From contig CASDZI010000010.1 of assembly GCA_949285605.1 (NCBI GenBank), positions 1-51,706 on the forward strand: a stretch of DNA of 51,706 nt. The letters are read 5' to 3'. A program made the position numbers and the translations under genes. This DNA is from an uncultured Christensenella sp. GTDB lineage: Bacteria; Bacillota; Clostridia; Christensenellales; DTU072. A model generated the notes under the pieces. The model had not been told where the DNA came from, made no database searches, and was given only the letters and a program-made list of their open reading frames with translations. This document shows, one piece after another, positions 1-7,935 of the stretch. Positions within the stretch are counted from its first letter, which is position 1, and every line of letters starts with the position of its first letter.

Positions 1-2
1 AT

Positions 3-560
3 AAATTACTGGACGACGTGATAGACGAAGGGAAACACCGTTCGTTGAAGAACGCATTGAAGCCCGTCTACAAAAAAGCCGCCGCAAGGCAAAGAGCTTT
101 CGACCAAGCGGTGAAAAGCGGTTACGAAAGGCTCCGCAAGAACGAGAAGGAGAATTCTTCGCTAACGGTATGCGCCGAGTGTTTCGGCAGTATGCTTATG
201 GCGGCTGGGGACGCATTGACGGAAAAATGCGACGTTTTGTTGAGGGAATTCCTGTTTTATACGGGAAAGTGGATATACGTTATCGACGCTTACGACGACA
301 TAAAAAAGGATTTCAATAAGAATTTTAATCCGTTTTTAAGGGACGTTAAAGCATTAGACGATAAATTTTTTAGTGAAACGGAAGCGGTAGCGAGGCAGAT
401 AACGTACGATTGCATTGAAAAAATAACCGACTGTTATAATCGTATGGAGATAAACGTCAGCGAAGGACCTTTATCGAATATAGTATACCGAGGGTTATCC
501 GAGCGTACCGAGTACGTAATAAAAAAGAGAGGTGAAAAATGGCCAAAAATCCGTTTGTAG
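3..560 (+). CDS. DUF5685-like protein, C-terminal part (5' truncated by window)
   Basis: The reading frame is already open at base 3 (K-L-L-D-D-V-I-D-E), so the start lies outside the window; the GTG at 18 is an internal codon. About 185 residues are visible. They are mostly helical and charged and match the C-terminal half of DUF5685 proteins of Clostridia, whose biochemical role is unknown. Recognisable pieces are the LLDDVIDE stretch, a C-A-E-C-F pair near the middle, and a helical YVIDAYDDIKKD segment of the kind seen in all-helical prenyl-synthase-like folds. No signal peptide or membrane segment is visible in this part. The stop lies 22 nt inside the next gene (J-domain protein), so the two are translationally coupled. 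Family assignment is from memory of the typical gene pair and is fairly secure; function is not. Confidence 0.7.
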   Translation, partial: KLLDDVIDEGKHRSLKNALKPVYKKAAARQRAFDQAVKSGYERLRKNEKENSSLTVCAECFGSMLMAAGDALTEKCDVLLREFLFYTGKWIYVIDAYDDIKKDFNKNFNPFLRDVKALDDKFFSETEAVARQITYDCIEKITDCYNRMEINVSEGPLSNIVYRGLSERTEYVIKKRGEKWPKIRL

Positions 561-1174
561 TACTGGGAGTAAGCGAAAACTGTACTCAGAACGAACTTTA
601 CGAAGCCTATAAGAGGGAAAGAGCGAAATATGCCGATTTACGTTTCGAACCGGGAGAGAAGGGTGCGGAAGCGTGCGCAAGGCTGGAAGAAATAGAGGAA
701 GCCTACGCCGAAGCCAACGAAAAACTCCGTTCCAATTTCGACATAAGTTATACGGGGAACGATTTAAGCGACGCCGACAGGGCGATAAAGGACGGGAAAC
801 TGGACGAAGCTCAGAATATCCTCGACAACTGTCAGAACCGCACGGCGGAATGGCATTATCTCCAGTCGGCGATTTTTTACCGCAAGAACTGGACTGCGGA
901 CGCCTTGAAGCAACTGGAATACGCCTGCCAGATGGATCCGAGCAACACCAAGTATTCGCAGGCAAGACAGGCTATGGTTAACCACATCAAAGCCAATTCC
1001 CGCACGCAACAGAATTCTTTTTATAACGGCGACAACAAGGAGGAGAGGACTTACGTCAATATGAACAATTCCGCTCCGCAGAGAGGTTGTACCGCCTGCG
1101 ACTGCTGTTCCAGCCTGATCTGCGCCGACTGCTGCTGCGAATGTATGGGCGGCGACCTGATCTCCTGCTGCTAA
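539..1174 (+). CDS. J-domain-like protein with Cys-rich C-terminus
   Basis: A 211-aa protein. Residues 1-65 resemble a DnaJ J-domain (NPFVVLGVSENCTQNELYEAY at the start and a helical EEIEEAYAEANEKL at the end), but the Hsp70-activating HPD tripeptide is absent; the corresponding loop reads K-Y-A-D-L. Residues 80-150 look like a TPR-type helical repeat (AIKDGKLDEAQNIL, then ALKQLEYACQMDPSN). The last 30 residues are extremely Cys-rich (CTACDCC, CADCCCECMGGD, final CC), suggesting metal binding, a disulfide cluster or acylation. The start at 539 is preceded by AGAGGTG and overlaps the upstream gene by 22 nt. The combination with a DUF5685 gene is a recurring clostridial pair as I remember it. 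Without HPD it probably cannot stimulate DnaK ATPase, which is inference. Confidence 0.75.
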   Translation: MAKNPFVVLGVSENCTQNELYEAYKRERAKYADLRFEPGEKGAEACARLEEIEEAYAEANEKLRSNFDISYTGNDLSDADRAIKDGKLDEAQNILDNCQNRTAEWHYLQSAIFYRKNWTADALKQLEYACQMDPSNTKYSQARQAMVNHIKANSRTQQNSFYNGDNKEERTYVNMNNSAPQRGCTACDCCSSLICADCCCECMGGDLISCC

Positions 1175-1178
1175 AAAA

Positions 1179-1724
1179 ATGGCGGTAAAAAAAGACATAG
1201 GAAAGAGACTGGCTTTTGCCGGAATAGGTACGGCGATATCTTTGATTTTCGTCGTACTTGCCTATTTTATTAAAAATTTAAGCCTTTCCTTTTACGTCCT
1301 GAGTGCGGGCGGCGTTATGCTTCCTCTTACCAAAGGTTATTTCAGGGAAGGTTTTTTGACTGCCGTGGCTGTGAGCGTAGCGGGTTTTTTTATAGTCAAC
1401 GTATCCATAATTCCTTTCGTTATGGCGAGCGGATTTTACGTCGTGGCAAGCATTTTTCTTTACGAAAAGAAGTTCAACCGCTGGATAGGGTATCTTATCA
1501 AACTCGCATATTCGGCGGCGGTATTTTTCGTTTGTTACAAAGTCCTCACGCTCATAATGATAGATCTGACCGTTTTTCCTGCGATAGGGAACTTATCTCC
1601 CGCCGCTCTGTACGCCGTGTTGAACGTGATTTTTTCCCTGGCGTTCATACTTTACGATTTTTTAATGGAAAAAGCCTACGAGTATTTGAAAAAATTACTC
1701 GAAAAAATTCTGAAAAGCAACTGA
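1179..1724 (+). CDS. small polytopic membrane protein, function unknown
   Basis: 181 aa with about five hydrophobic segments: residues ~12-32, ~37-52, ~60-95 (one or two passes), ~105-130 and ~140-163, followed by a basic amphipathic tail (LEKILKSN). No catalytic motif is recognisable. It starts 4 nt after the stop of the J-domain gene with no separate ribosome binding site, so it is likely translated by coupling and is the third gene of the DUF5685/J-domain operon. It might anchor or partner the Cys-rich J-domain protein at the membrane, but that rests only on gene order. The end faces the ArsR-type gene (convergent, 19 nt apart). Confidence 0.7.
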   Translation: MAVKKDIGKRLAFAGIGTAISLIFVVLAYFIKNLSLSFYVLSAGGVMLPLTKGYFREGFLTAVAVSVAGFFIVNVSIIPFVMASGFYVVASIFLYEKKFNRWIGYLIKLAYSAAVFFVCYKVLTLIMIDLTVFPAIGNLSPAALYAVLNVIFSLAFILYDFLMEKAYEYLKKLLEKILKSN

Positions 1725-1743
1725 GCTTTAAGCTTTTAAGGAA

Positions 1744-2058
1744 TTATTCTTCGGTGGCGAGTACCGCCTGCATAAAAAGATCTTCGAGTTTTTCGTTCGA
1801 AATATAGTAAAAAGTGCGTTTTCCGTCCTTTCGGTTACCGACGAGATTTTTGTCTTTGAGATTGCGGAGCTGGTGACTTACCGTGCTTTGGTTGAGTCCG
1901 AGTATAAAACTTATGTCGTTCACGCACAGCTCTCCCACCGAAAGAAGACTCAGTATCCTCATTCTGGTGCGGTCGGCAAAAAGTGCGAAAAAATCCGACA
2001 ATTCGTCGCTTGCCGCTTCCAGGGGCAGGTAGTTTGCAAGTATGTCTTCCAAAGTCAC
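1744..2058 (-). CDS. ArsR/SmtB-family transcriptional repressor
   Basis: 104 aa, a typical length for a winged-helix ArsR/SmtB regulator. Residues 20-40 form the dimer/helix segment (FFALFADRTRMRILSLL), the recognition helix is LNQSTVSHQLRNLKDKNLV (~55-73), and the wing is KDGKRTFYYIS. The alpha-3 metal-site motif that reads ELCVCDL in arsenic/cadmium sensors is here ELCVNDI with only one Cys (C45), so classical two- or three-thiol sensing would need ligands elsewhere; the ligand is unknown. The start is GTG at 2058; an in-frame TAA a few codons upstream rules out longer versions. The AAGGAG site sits about 12 nt away, rather far. The gene is divergent from a 47-aa Cys-rich peptide, and the shared upstream region carries repeats that could be its operator. 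Confidence 0.88.
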   Translation of the reverse strand: MTLEDILANYLPLEAASDELSDFFALFADRTRMRILSLLSVGELCVNDISFILGLNQSTVSHQLRNLKDKNLVGNRKDGKRTFYYISNEKLEDLFMQAVLATEE

Positions 2059-2083
2059 GGTATTTTCGGTTCTCCTTTACGAA

Positions 2084-2130
2084 ATATTGTAAATCCGTCA
2101 CCGACACGGATATTGCCGCATATTGTAAAT
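2084..2130. promoter_or_regulatory. Repeat-rich divergent control region (candidate ArsR operator)
   Basis: The sequence ATATTGTAAAT occurs twice in direct orientation (2084-2094 and 2120-2130, 36 bp apart). Between them is an inverted repeat TCCGT-N7-ACGGA (2094-2098/2106-2110). This lies between the divergent ArsR-type gene and the Cys-rich peptide gene, where an autoregulatory operator would be expected. Binding is inferred only from position and symmetry. Confidence 0.4.
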
Positions 2131-2153
2131 TAACGAAAATTAAAGGGGAAAAT

Positions 2154-2297
2154 ATGTTCGGAAACAATTCACTTCCACTGTTGCTATTGTTATTGCTAAG
2201 CAAAAACGACTCTTCCTGCGGCTGTTCCGACGAGGAAAACTCCTGTTGCGACAAAAATACGCTCGCAATGTGTCTTTGTCTGCTCTGTCTTATGTAG
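2154..2297 (+). CDS. 47-aa Cys-rich hydrophobic peptide
   Basis: A short open frame from ATG 2154 with a good site (AAAGGGGAAAAT) just upstream. The 47-residue product starts MFGNNSLP, continues with a run of seven leucines, then a polar Cys-rich middle (SSCGCSDEENSCCD) and ends in a hydrophobic Cys-containing tail (LAMCLCLLCLM). Seven cysteines in 47 residues are far above chance, and the site and codon pattern argue it is translated. It could be a small membrane-associated metal-binding or thiol peptide. I recognise no named family. It is divergent from the ArsR-type repressor and so is probably its target. It is shorter than most automated gene-calling cut-offs. Confidence 0.6.
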   Translation: MFGNNSLPLLLLLLLSKNDSSCGCSDEENSCCDKNTLAMCLCLLCLM

Positions 2298-2300
2298 GTA

Positions 2301-2329
2301 TTGCTTTTCGGGAGGTTTTAAGGTAAAAT
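2301..2329 (+). promoter_or_regulatory. Sigma-A-type promoter for ung
   Basis: TTGCTT (2301-2306), 17-bp spacer, TAAAAT (2324-2329). It starts just after the Cys-rich peptide stop and 33 bp before the ung start codon. Confidence 0.5.
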
Positions 2330-2361
2330 AAATACATAGATTTTTTACTTAAGAGGGACGC

Positions 2362-3030
2362 ATGGTTACGCTCGGAAACGATTGGGACGGTATTTTAGCC
2401 GAGGAATTTCAGAAAGACTATTATAAGATCCTGCGGGGGTTCCTGAAACACGAATACTCCTCGCAAACCGTCTACCCGTCGATGTACGACATCTTCAACG
2501 CATTCAAAGCCACGCCTTACAAAGACGTGAAGATCGTGATAATAGGCCAGGACCCTTATCACCAACCGTCCCAGGCGCACGGAATGTGCTTTTCCGTCAA
2601 CAAAGGCGTCCGTCTGCCTCCTTCGCTAAGAAATATTTATCGTGAAATAAGTGCCGATTTAGGTATCCGTATGGGAGAGAACGGATACCTTATGCCCTGG
2701 GCAAAACAGGGCGTGCTTTTATTGAACACCATCCTTACGGTAAGACGCGGACAGCCTATGTCCCACGCCGGATACGGCTGGGAGACTTTTACCGACGCCG
2801 TTTTAAGGAAACTGTCGGCAAGGACGGAGCCGATTATTTTTATGTTGTGGGGGGCGCCGGCAGGGAAGAAAGCCGCGCTGATAGACGGGAAGAAGCACGT
2901 CGTTTTAAGGGCAGCCCACCCCTCTCCTTTGAGCGCACATAACGGGTTTTTCGGCTGTAAGCATTTTTCCAAAGCCAACGAACTGCTCGTAAAATGGGGA
3001 AGAGAGCCGATAAACTGGCAGATTTTGTAA
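2362..3030 (+). CDS. ung: Uracil-DNA glycosylase, family 1
   Basis: 222 aa, normal for bacterial Ung. It removes uracil from DNA, opening base-excision repair. The water-activating motif GQDPYH is present (Asp64, His67), as is the second signature HPSPLSAHNGFFGCKHF near residue 186 with the catalytic-site His and the minor-groove loop. The NTILTVRRGQPMSH segment with the uracil-recognition Asn region is intact. The start ATG at 2362 has AAGAGGG about 5 nt upstream. It appears monocistronic, with its own promoter before it and another promoter for the following lipoprotein gene behind it. No clear terminator hairpin follows, only a T-rich run. Confidence 0.97.
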   Translation: MVTLGNDWDGILAEEFQKDYYKILRGFLKHEYSSQTVYPSMYDIFNAFKATPYKDVKIVIIGQDPYHQPSQAHGMCFSVNKGVRLPPSLRNIYREISADLGIRMGENGYLMPWAKQGVLLLNTILTVRRGQPMSHAGYGWETFTDAVLRKLSARTEPIIFMLWGAPAGKKAALIDGKKHVVLRAAHPSPLSAHNGFFGCKHFSKANELLVKWGREPINWQIL

Positions 3031-3076
3031 ATTTTTTTCATATTCATAAAGGAAGGCGGAGCGTTAAAAATACCTC

Positions 3077-3105
3077 TTGTCAAAACTTTGTTACAGTAGT
3101 ATAAT
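3077..3105 (+). promoter_or_regulatory. Sigma-A-type promoter for the Ig-like lipoprotein
   Basis: TTGTCA (3077-3082), exactly 17 bp, TATAAT (3100-3105). The predicted transcript starts near 3112, about 20 nt before the ATG at 3132. Confidence 0.75.
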
Positions 3106-3131
3106 ATTTATATATTTATATCGAAGGTATA

Positions 3132-6100
3132 ATGCGCCCGTCTATGAAAAGAAAATTCTTTTTTGTTTCATTGTTGATAATCCTTCTTCTCGCAGCCGCC
3201 GCCTGTTCGGTGGATATGACGTATTCGGACGCATACGTTACGAAGATTTCCGTTTCGGGACTGACCGTTACCGATTACATTGCGGGAGACTCGCTCAATC
3301 TCGAGGGCGTCAAACTTGCCGTCATGTATTCCGACGGGAAGATTCAGAACGTGGATCTGTCTTCGGAGATGCTCTCCGGTTACGATATGTCCGTTCCCGA
3401 ACAGAACAAGTCCGTTACGGTAACTTACGGAGGAGTTTCCACCACTTTCACGGTAAACGTTTTCGACCTCAATTTCAATTCCGTAGTTCTCGCTTCTCCG
3501 CCCAACAAGACTCTTTACGTCGAAGGGGAAAGCATTTATACCGACGGAGCGAGCATCAACGTGATTTACGACGGCGGCAAGACCGTCAACGTCAAGGTCA
3601 CCGACAAGATGTTGGAAGACTACGACAACACCCGTGTGGGCGAACAGGACGTTTATATTTCCTATCACGGCTATATGCTCTCCTTCAAGGTTACCTTCCA
3701 GGCCAAGACCGTGGGAGATATCACCGTGTTGAGAGAGCCTTACCAGAATTCCGTTTTCGTGGGAATGGGCGAAAAACTGGATATTTCGGGAATGAAACTC
3801 AAACTCATTTACGACAACGGACTCACTCCCGAAGTCAACGCTTTGGACATTGCCGATTTATTGAGAATATACATAGCCGATTCCTCGGTCAACACCGTAG
3901 TGGCGAGAGTGGCGTATTTTGCCGAAGATTATCCTGCCGAATTCAGCTATGAATTCGCCGGCAATCCTCTCGAAGGGATATCGGTGGGGACTTATGTGGC
4001 GCCCAACACCGAAATAGCGAGCAACGGCGTTCTCGACAACGTCAAGAGCAAAACCTACGGCGTGGTCAGTTCCGTTTCCGGGAACGTAATGACCGTGAGC
4101 ACCATAGTGGAATACAACGTGACCGAGACCTCTCTCGAGGCGGGACAGATACTGCTTACCGACGAACTTATCGGGACTTACGGCGGAGCCAACGTCTACG
4201 CCCGTGGCGGCGGCGGTATCGTCAATTCCGTGGGCGGAGGGAAGGTGGTTATGCAGACCTTGCCGGTAGGTTCATTCAGTATCAACGTCAAGGCGAGGAG
4301 CTATTCTTCCATGGAGATCATCGATATGCCCGTCACCAATACGTTCGTAACGGACATCGACAATATCGTACAGGGCGACACCCTCAACCTTGCCACCGGC
4401 AGAGTCAGGGTTTATTACGACGACGGGACCAGCGAAATTTATTCGATGGACAACGCTCTCATTAAAGTCGTCAACAGCGACGACGATCTTCTGAGAAAGG
4501 AAATAGACGATCTCGAATTCGAGAATGTCGACAACGTGACCAGACTTCCCGCCGAAAGGTATCAGTTAAAATACGAAGTGGTGCACGATTACGGCAGCGA
4601 CGTCAAGATAGTGGTTTCCGTAGTGGACGAAAACGGTAAAAATATGTACGTCCAGGATAACCGTTACGTTTCGTTGGAAGAAGCGACGAACTATACGGTT
4701 TCCATTACCGCCAGTATGGAAAAGGACGGGCAGACCCTTTACAGCGAATGCGTTTACTACCTTGCGACGGAGGGTGCGGGCGCAAGACACAGCCAGCTCG
4801 ACATAACCGCCGCCGGCCGTCACAACCTTTTGGTAATTTACGGCGGAGTGGAAGCCAACAGCATAGGTTTTATAGTTACCGTAATTCAGCGTTATCCCGA
4901 AAGACTGATGATCGTGGAAGGTACCGACAACATCTCGGGCAGAGTGTTCAACAAGGGAGACAGAATTTCTCTCGGCACGCTGCAATATTACATTGTTTAC
5001 AACAACGGCGAAGAGAGCATACCCACCGGCATTACCGAGGATATGCTTTCTTCCGATTCCAGTCTTAATTGCGACGTGATAACCGATCGGAAGGAAATTC
5101 GGTTCGTAATACCCGGGACCGAAGTTTACAGCGCCACCCTTATATGTCGGGTACAGGCTTTGCCGATAAGATCGGTAGGATTCGACCGTACTCCCCTGAA
5201 CGTATTCCTCACTTCGGCAGGGCAGGAATTCGACCTCGACGGCGGAGTTCTGAGGATATATTACCAGAACGGAAAGGTGACCACCATAGGCGACGTAGTG
5301 GGCGGGACCACCCTCGGAGAGCTTTACGGGCAGACCTCGGGAGAACGGATAGAAATCATTTGCGACGAAGACGACGTGACTCCGCAAGATCCCGACGCAA
5401 TAATAGCCGGCACCGTAGAGCCGTATGAAGCGCAAGTGATTTATTACGACGCAGACGGCGCCTCCGCTTACTGTTATATGGATTATTACATTATTTCCAA
5501 ACAGGTGTCTTCGGTGAAGGCTATGGCGGAGCAGGAATATTACAAGAATGTTTACGTCCAGTGCGAAGACTGGGATCTGACGGGAATAACCTTGATGATA
5601 ACTTACGTCGGTGGCGGTTCCAGCGTGGTGAACGCCACTAAGGGAATGGTTTACGATTCCACCACCGATTATATCGGGAGCGATATCCCGCTCAAACTTT
5701 CCTATATGGGAGCGGTGGACGACAGCACTTTGACTTTCGACGTCATAGCCCGTATGGAAACTTCGGTGGAAGTTAACGTAAAAGGAAGGGACGTCTATTA
5801 CACCACCGATAAGGAACTTGACTTATCCTCTTACCGCTTCAACGTGTTCTATAATGCAGGAGCGCCCGCAGAAGTTCTCGGCATCACCGAATTCGAGGGA
5901 GGCGAAAACGCCGTGGGCTGGTGGTACGAAGTTTACGACCTGCAAGGGAATATCGTTCCTTTCCGCAGAGTGGGCGATAAGATAATACGTCTTTACCATA
6001 CCACTTTCATAGACAGCGAGTTCGGAAGAGTCTACAACACCGTTTACTGCGAATTCGAAATTTCGGTGGAAGAGAAACAGATCCCCGTTACCGGAATAGT

Positions 6101-7910
6101 TTACGAACCCGACGGAGACCCGGCGGCAAATACCGTTTATCAGGGTTTGCCGGTGTTGAGCGAAACCGCCGCAGGGTGGGATCTGTTCCTTTCCAGGTAC
6201 GACAAAAACGAAGGGAAAATAATCGAAAAGTTCATTACCGTTCTCTATGACGACGGGACCACGGGTTACGCTCCCATCACTTCCGATATGCTCAATTATT
6301 CCAAAAACGACGAAACCAAAGGTTACCGTAAGGTTACCATTACCTACAAAGGCAAGACCACGGAAGTTTATGTAAGGGTACTGGACGCGAACCTCTCTTC
6401 CATAGTCATTGAAAAGAAACCCGTCACCAATTTCATAGTGGGGAGCGATCTGAGTCTGGACGGCGGCATCCTGAAGGTGGTTTTCGAAGTTTCGAGAAAC
6501 GACGGCACCATAGATTATCTGGAGAAATTCCTTTCTATGGAAAACGATCAGATCACGGTCACGGGCTTTTACAGCAATATTCCCGACAACGTCGATCACG
6601 TCGAGCAAGAACTTACCGTTACATTTAAGAATAAGACCACTACCTACAACGTAATAGTCTATAACCAGCAAGTGGTGACGTTCCTGTATCAGAATACGAT
6701 ATTCTTCTACGGCAACACCAAAGAAGCCGTGGCTACTCCGGTCAAACTCATTCCCGAGTTCGATTTACCTTCGAGTGAAAATATCGTTATGCACTATGCC
6801 TGCAGCGAAGACTTTATCGCTGAAGCAGACCTTGAGTCTTTCATAGCCGCACACGAAGGTTTGTCCGAAAGCGATTTCATAAAAGTAAATTTCCTTGACG
6901 AAACAGTTTATGTTTTATCTTCAAAATTACGGGATAAGCATTATTACGAGCCCGCTCCGAACGAAAGCGACTATTACCTCATTATGGAAGTGGAAGGCAA
7001 CGAGTATTACAAGAGCGGATATTATTGCACGCAGAAATACACTATTATTCCCAAAGTCATCGAAGTGAGAGCTGTAGACGCCACCGAAAACGCTTTCGTC
7101 GTGAGATACTCCACTAACGATAATCCTACTGCGATATATTATTTATATTCCCATCTTACCGAAGTTTTGGAAGGGTTGATAACGGGAGTGGTCACCAACG
7201 CCGAACTCCTTTCCCCGAACGTCGATTATTTCGAAATAGCGGTTTATGTGACGAGCGAGTTCGATGAAACCGACGCGTCCCACGTCGACGCCGTAAGCGC
7301 GGTATTTACTGCGGTGCAAAACGATCTTATCACCCTTACCACCGTCACCGGAGAAAACCTTACCCTTACCACTGGCGAAAAACGTAAAGGTATCAATATC
7401 GGCGGTTACAACGGCTTGTATCCCGAATTCGCAAGCTACCGTATAGTTTCCGGCGAAACGCTTACCTTGGGCGGAGAGTTGGAGCTCCTCGAAGGACAAC
7501 CTTGTCTCGCTTCCTACGATGATCCCTACGATTACGGCACGGGAGATTACACCCTCGAAAAAGGTTCGTTAGATCATAAGAACTACAATATAGATTTCAT
7601 AAGCGGTAACTTTACCGTAGTATCGAGGGAAATCAGCGGTTACGGATTTAGCGGCGGCGTTTGGGACGAAGGTGCGAACACGCTGAATGTGAAACTGGGT
7701 TCCGGATGGGATATTTATGTGCTTAAAGGCGGCTCTTCCAGAACGCTTGTTAAGCAGGAATTATCGTTCTATACCTACCCCGATTACGTAAAACTGGAAG
7801 AAGAACCCACGGGTCCCGGGACGTATTACGTCAAGGTAGCCGGAGACGGAGCGTTTACCATGAACGGCACCGAAAAGAGACTGGACTTTATATTGAAAAT
7901 AACCGAATAG
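3132..7910 (+). CDS. 1592-aa surface lipoprotein with Ig-like (Big_3-type) repeats
   Basis: The N-terminus is a lipoprotein signal peptide: basic MKRK, hydrophobic stretch, lipobox LAAAAC with Cys near residue 25. ATG 3132 follows a GAAGG site closely; ATG 3144 (MKRKF) would leave the same signal peptide but has the site 16 nt away. The mature protein is a string of about ten bacterial Ig-like repeats of ~80 residues. Each carries the pattern 'G..L.L.G..L.V.Y..G....V', e.g. GDSLNLEGVKLAVMYSDGK, then VTYGG..TTFTVNV. Near the C-terminus an MBG-type module is suggested by NYNIDFISGNFTVVSRE. No catalytic domain or transmembrane anchor is visible, so it is tethered through its lipid. The likely role is cell-surface binding or a spacer; substrate unknown. 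It is followed after 25 nt by the transposase relative, probably on the same transcript. Confidence 0.88.
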   Translation: MRPSMKRKFFFVSLLIILLLAAAACSVDMTYSDAYVTKISVSGLTVTDYIAGDSLNLEGVKLAVMYSDGKIQNVDLSSEMLSGYDMSVPEQNKSVTVTYGGVSTTFTVNVFDLNFNSVVLASPPNKTLYVEGESIYTDGASINVIYDGGKTVNVKVTDKMLEDYDNTRVGEQDVYISYHGYMLSFKVTFQAKTVGDITVLREPYQNSVFVGMGEKLDISGMKLKLIYDNGLTPEVNALDIADLLRIYIADSSVNTVVARVAYFAEDYPAEFSYEFAGNPLEGISVGTYVAPNTEIASNGVLDNVKSKTYGVVSSVSGNVMTVSTIVEYNVTETSLEAGQILLTDELIGTYGGANVYARGGGGIVNSVGGGKVVMQTLPVGSFSINVKARSYSSMEIIDMPVTNTFVTDIDNIVQGDTLNLATGRVRVYYDDGTSEIYSMDNALIKVVNSDDDLLRKEIDDLEFENVDNVTRLPAERYQLKYEVVHDYGSDVKIVVSVVDENGKNMYVQDNRYVSLEEATNYTVSITASMEKDGQTLYSECVYYLATEGAGARHSQLDITAAGRHNLLVIYGGVEANSIGFIVTVIQRYPERLMIVEGTDNISGRVFNKGDRISLGTLQYYIVYNNGEESIPTGITEDMLSSDSSLNCDVITDRKEIRFVIPGTEVYSATLICRVQALPIRSVGFDRTPLNVFLTSAGQEFDLDGGVLRIYYQNGKVTTIGDVVGGTTLGELYGQTSGERIEIICDEDDVTPQDPDAIIAGTVEPYEAQVIYYDADGASAYCYMDYYIISKQVSSVKAMAEQEYYKNVYVQCEDWDLTGITLMITYVGGGSSVVNATKGMVYDSTTDYIGSDIPLKLSYMGAVDDSTLTFDVIARMETSVEVNVKGRDVYYTTDKELDLSSYRFNVFYNAGAPAEVLGITEFEGGENAVGWWYEVYDLQGNIVPFRRVGDKIIRLYHTTFIDSEFGRVYNTVYCEFEISVEEKQIPVTGIVYEPDGDPAANTVYQGLPVLSETAAGWDLFLSRYDKNEGKIIEKFITVLYDDGTTGYAPITSDMLNYSKNDETKGYRKVTITYKGKTTEVYVRVLDANLSSIVIEKKPVTNFIVGSDLSLDGGILKVVFEVSRNDGTIDYLEKFLSMENDQITVTGFYSNIPDNVDHVEQELTVTFKNKTTTYNVIVYNQQVVTFLYQNTIFFYGNTKEAVATPVKLIPEFDLPSSENIVMHYACSEDFIAEADLESFIAAHEGLSESDFIKVNFLDETVYVLSSKLRDKHYYEPAPNESDYYLIMEVEGNEYYKSGYYCTQKYTIIPKVIEVRAVDATENAFVVRYSTNDNPTAIYYLYSHLTEVLEGLITGVVTNAELLSPNVDYFEIAVYVTSEFDETDASHVDAVSAVFTAVQNDLITLTTVTGENLTLTTGEKRKGINIGGYNGLYPEFASYRIVSGETLTLGGELELLEGQPCLASYDDPYDYGTGDYTLEKGSLDHKNYNIDFISGNFTVVSREISGYGFSGGVWDEGANTLNVKLGSGWDIYVLKGGSSRTLVKQELSFYTYPDYVKLEEEPTGPGTYYVKVAGDGAFTMNGTEKRLDFILKITE

Positions 7911-7935
7911 AGGATTATAAAAAGAAGGAGTAAAT

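Noticed and set aside
4566..5435. Long open frame antisense to the Ig-like lipoprotein (similar ones in uvrC at 9418-10404, dnaE at 14748-15623, the LRR lipoprotein at 41851-42774)
   Set aside because: No ribosome site, no recognisable domain, and composition dictated by the codon bias of the sense gene.
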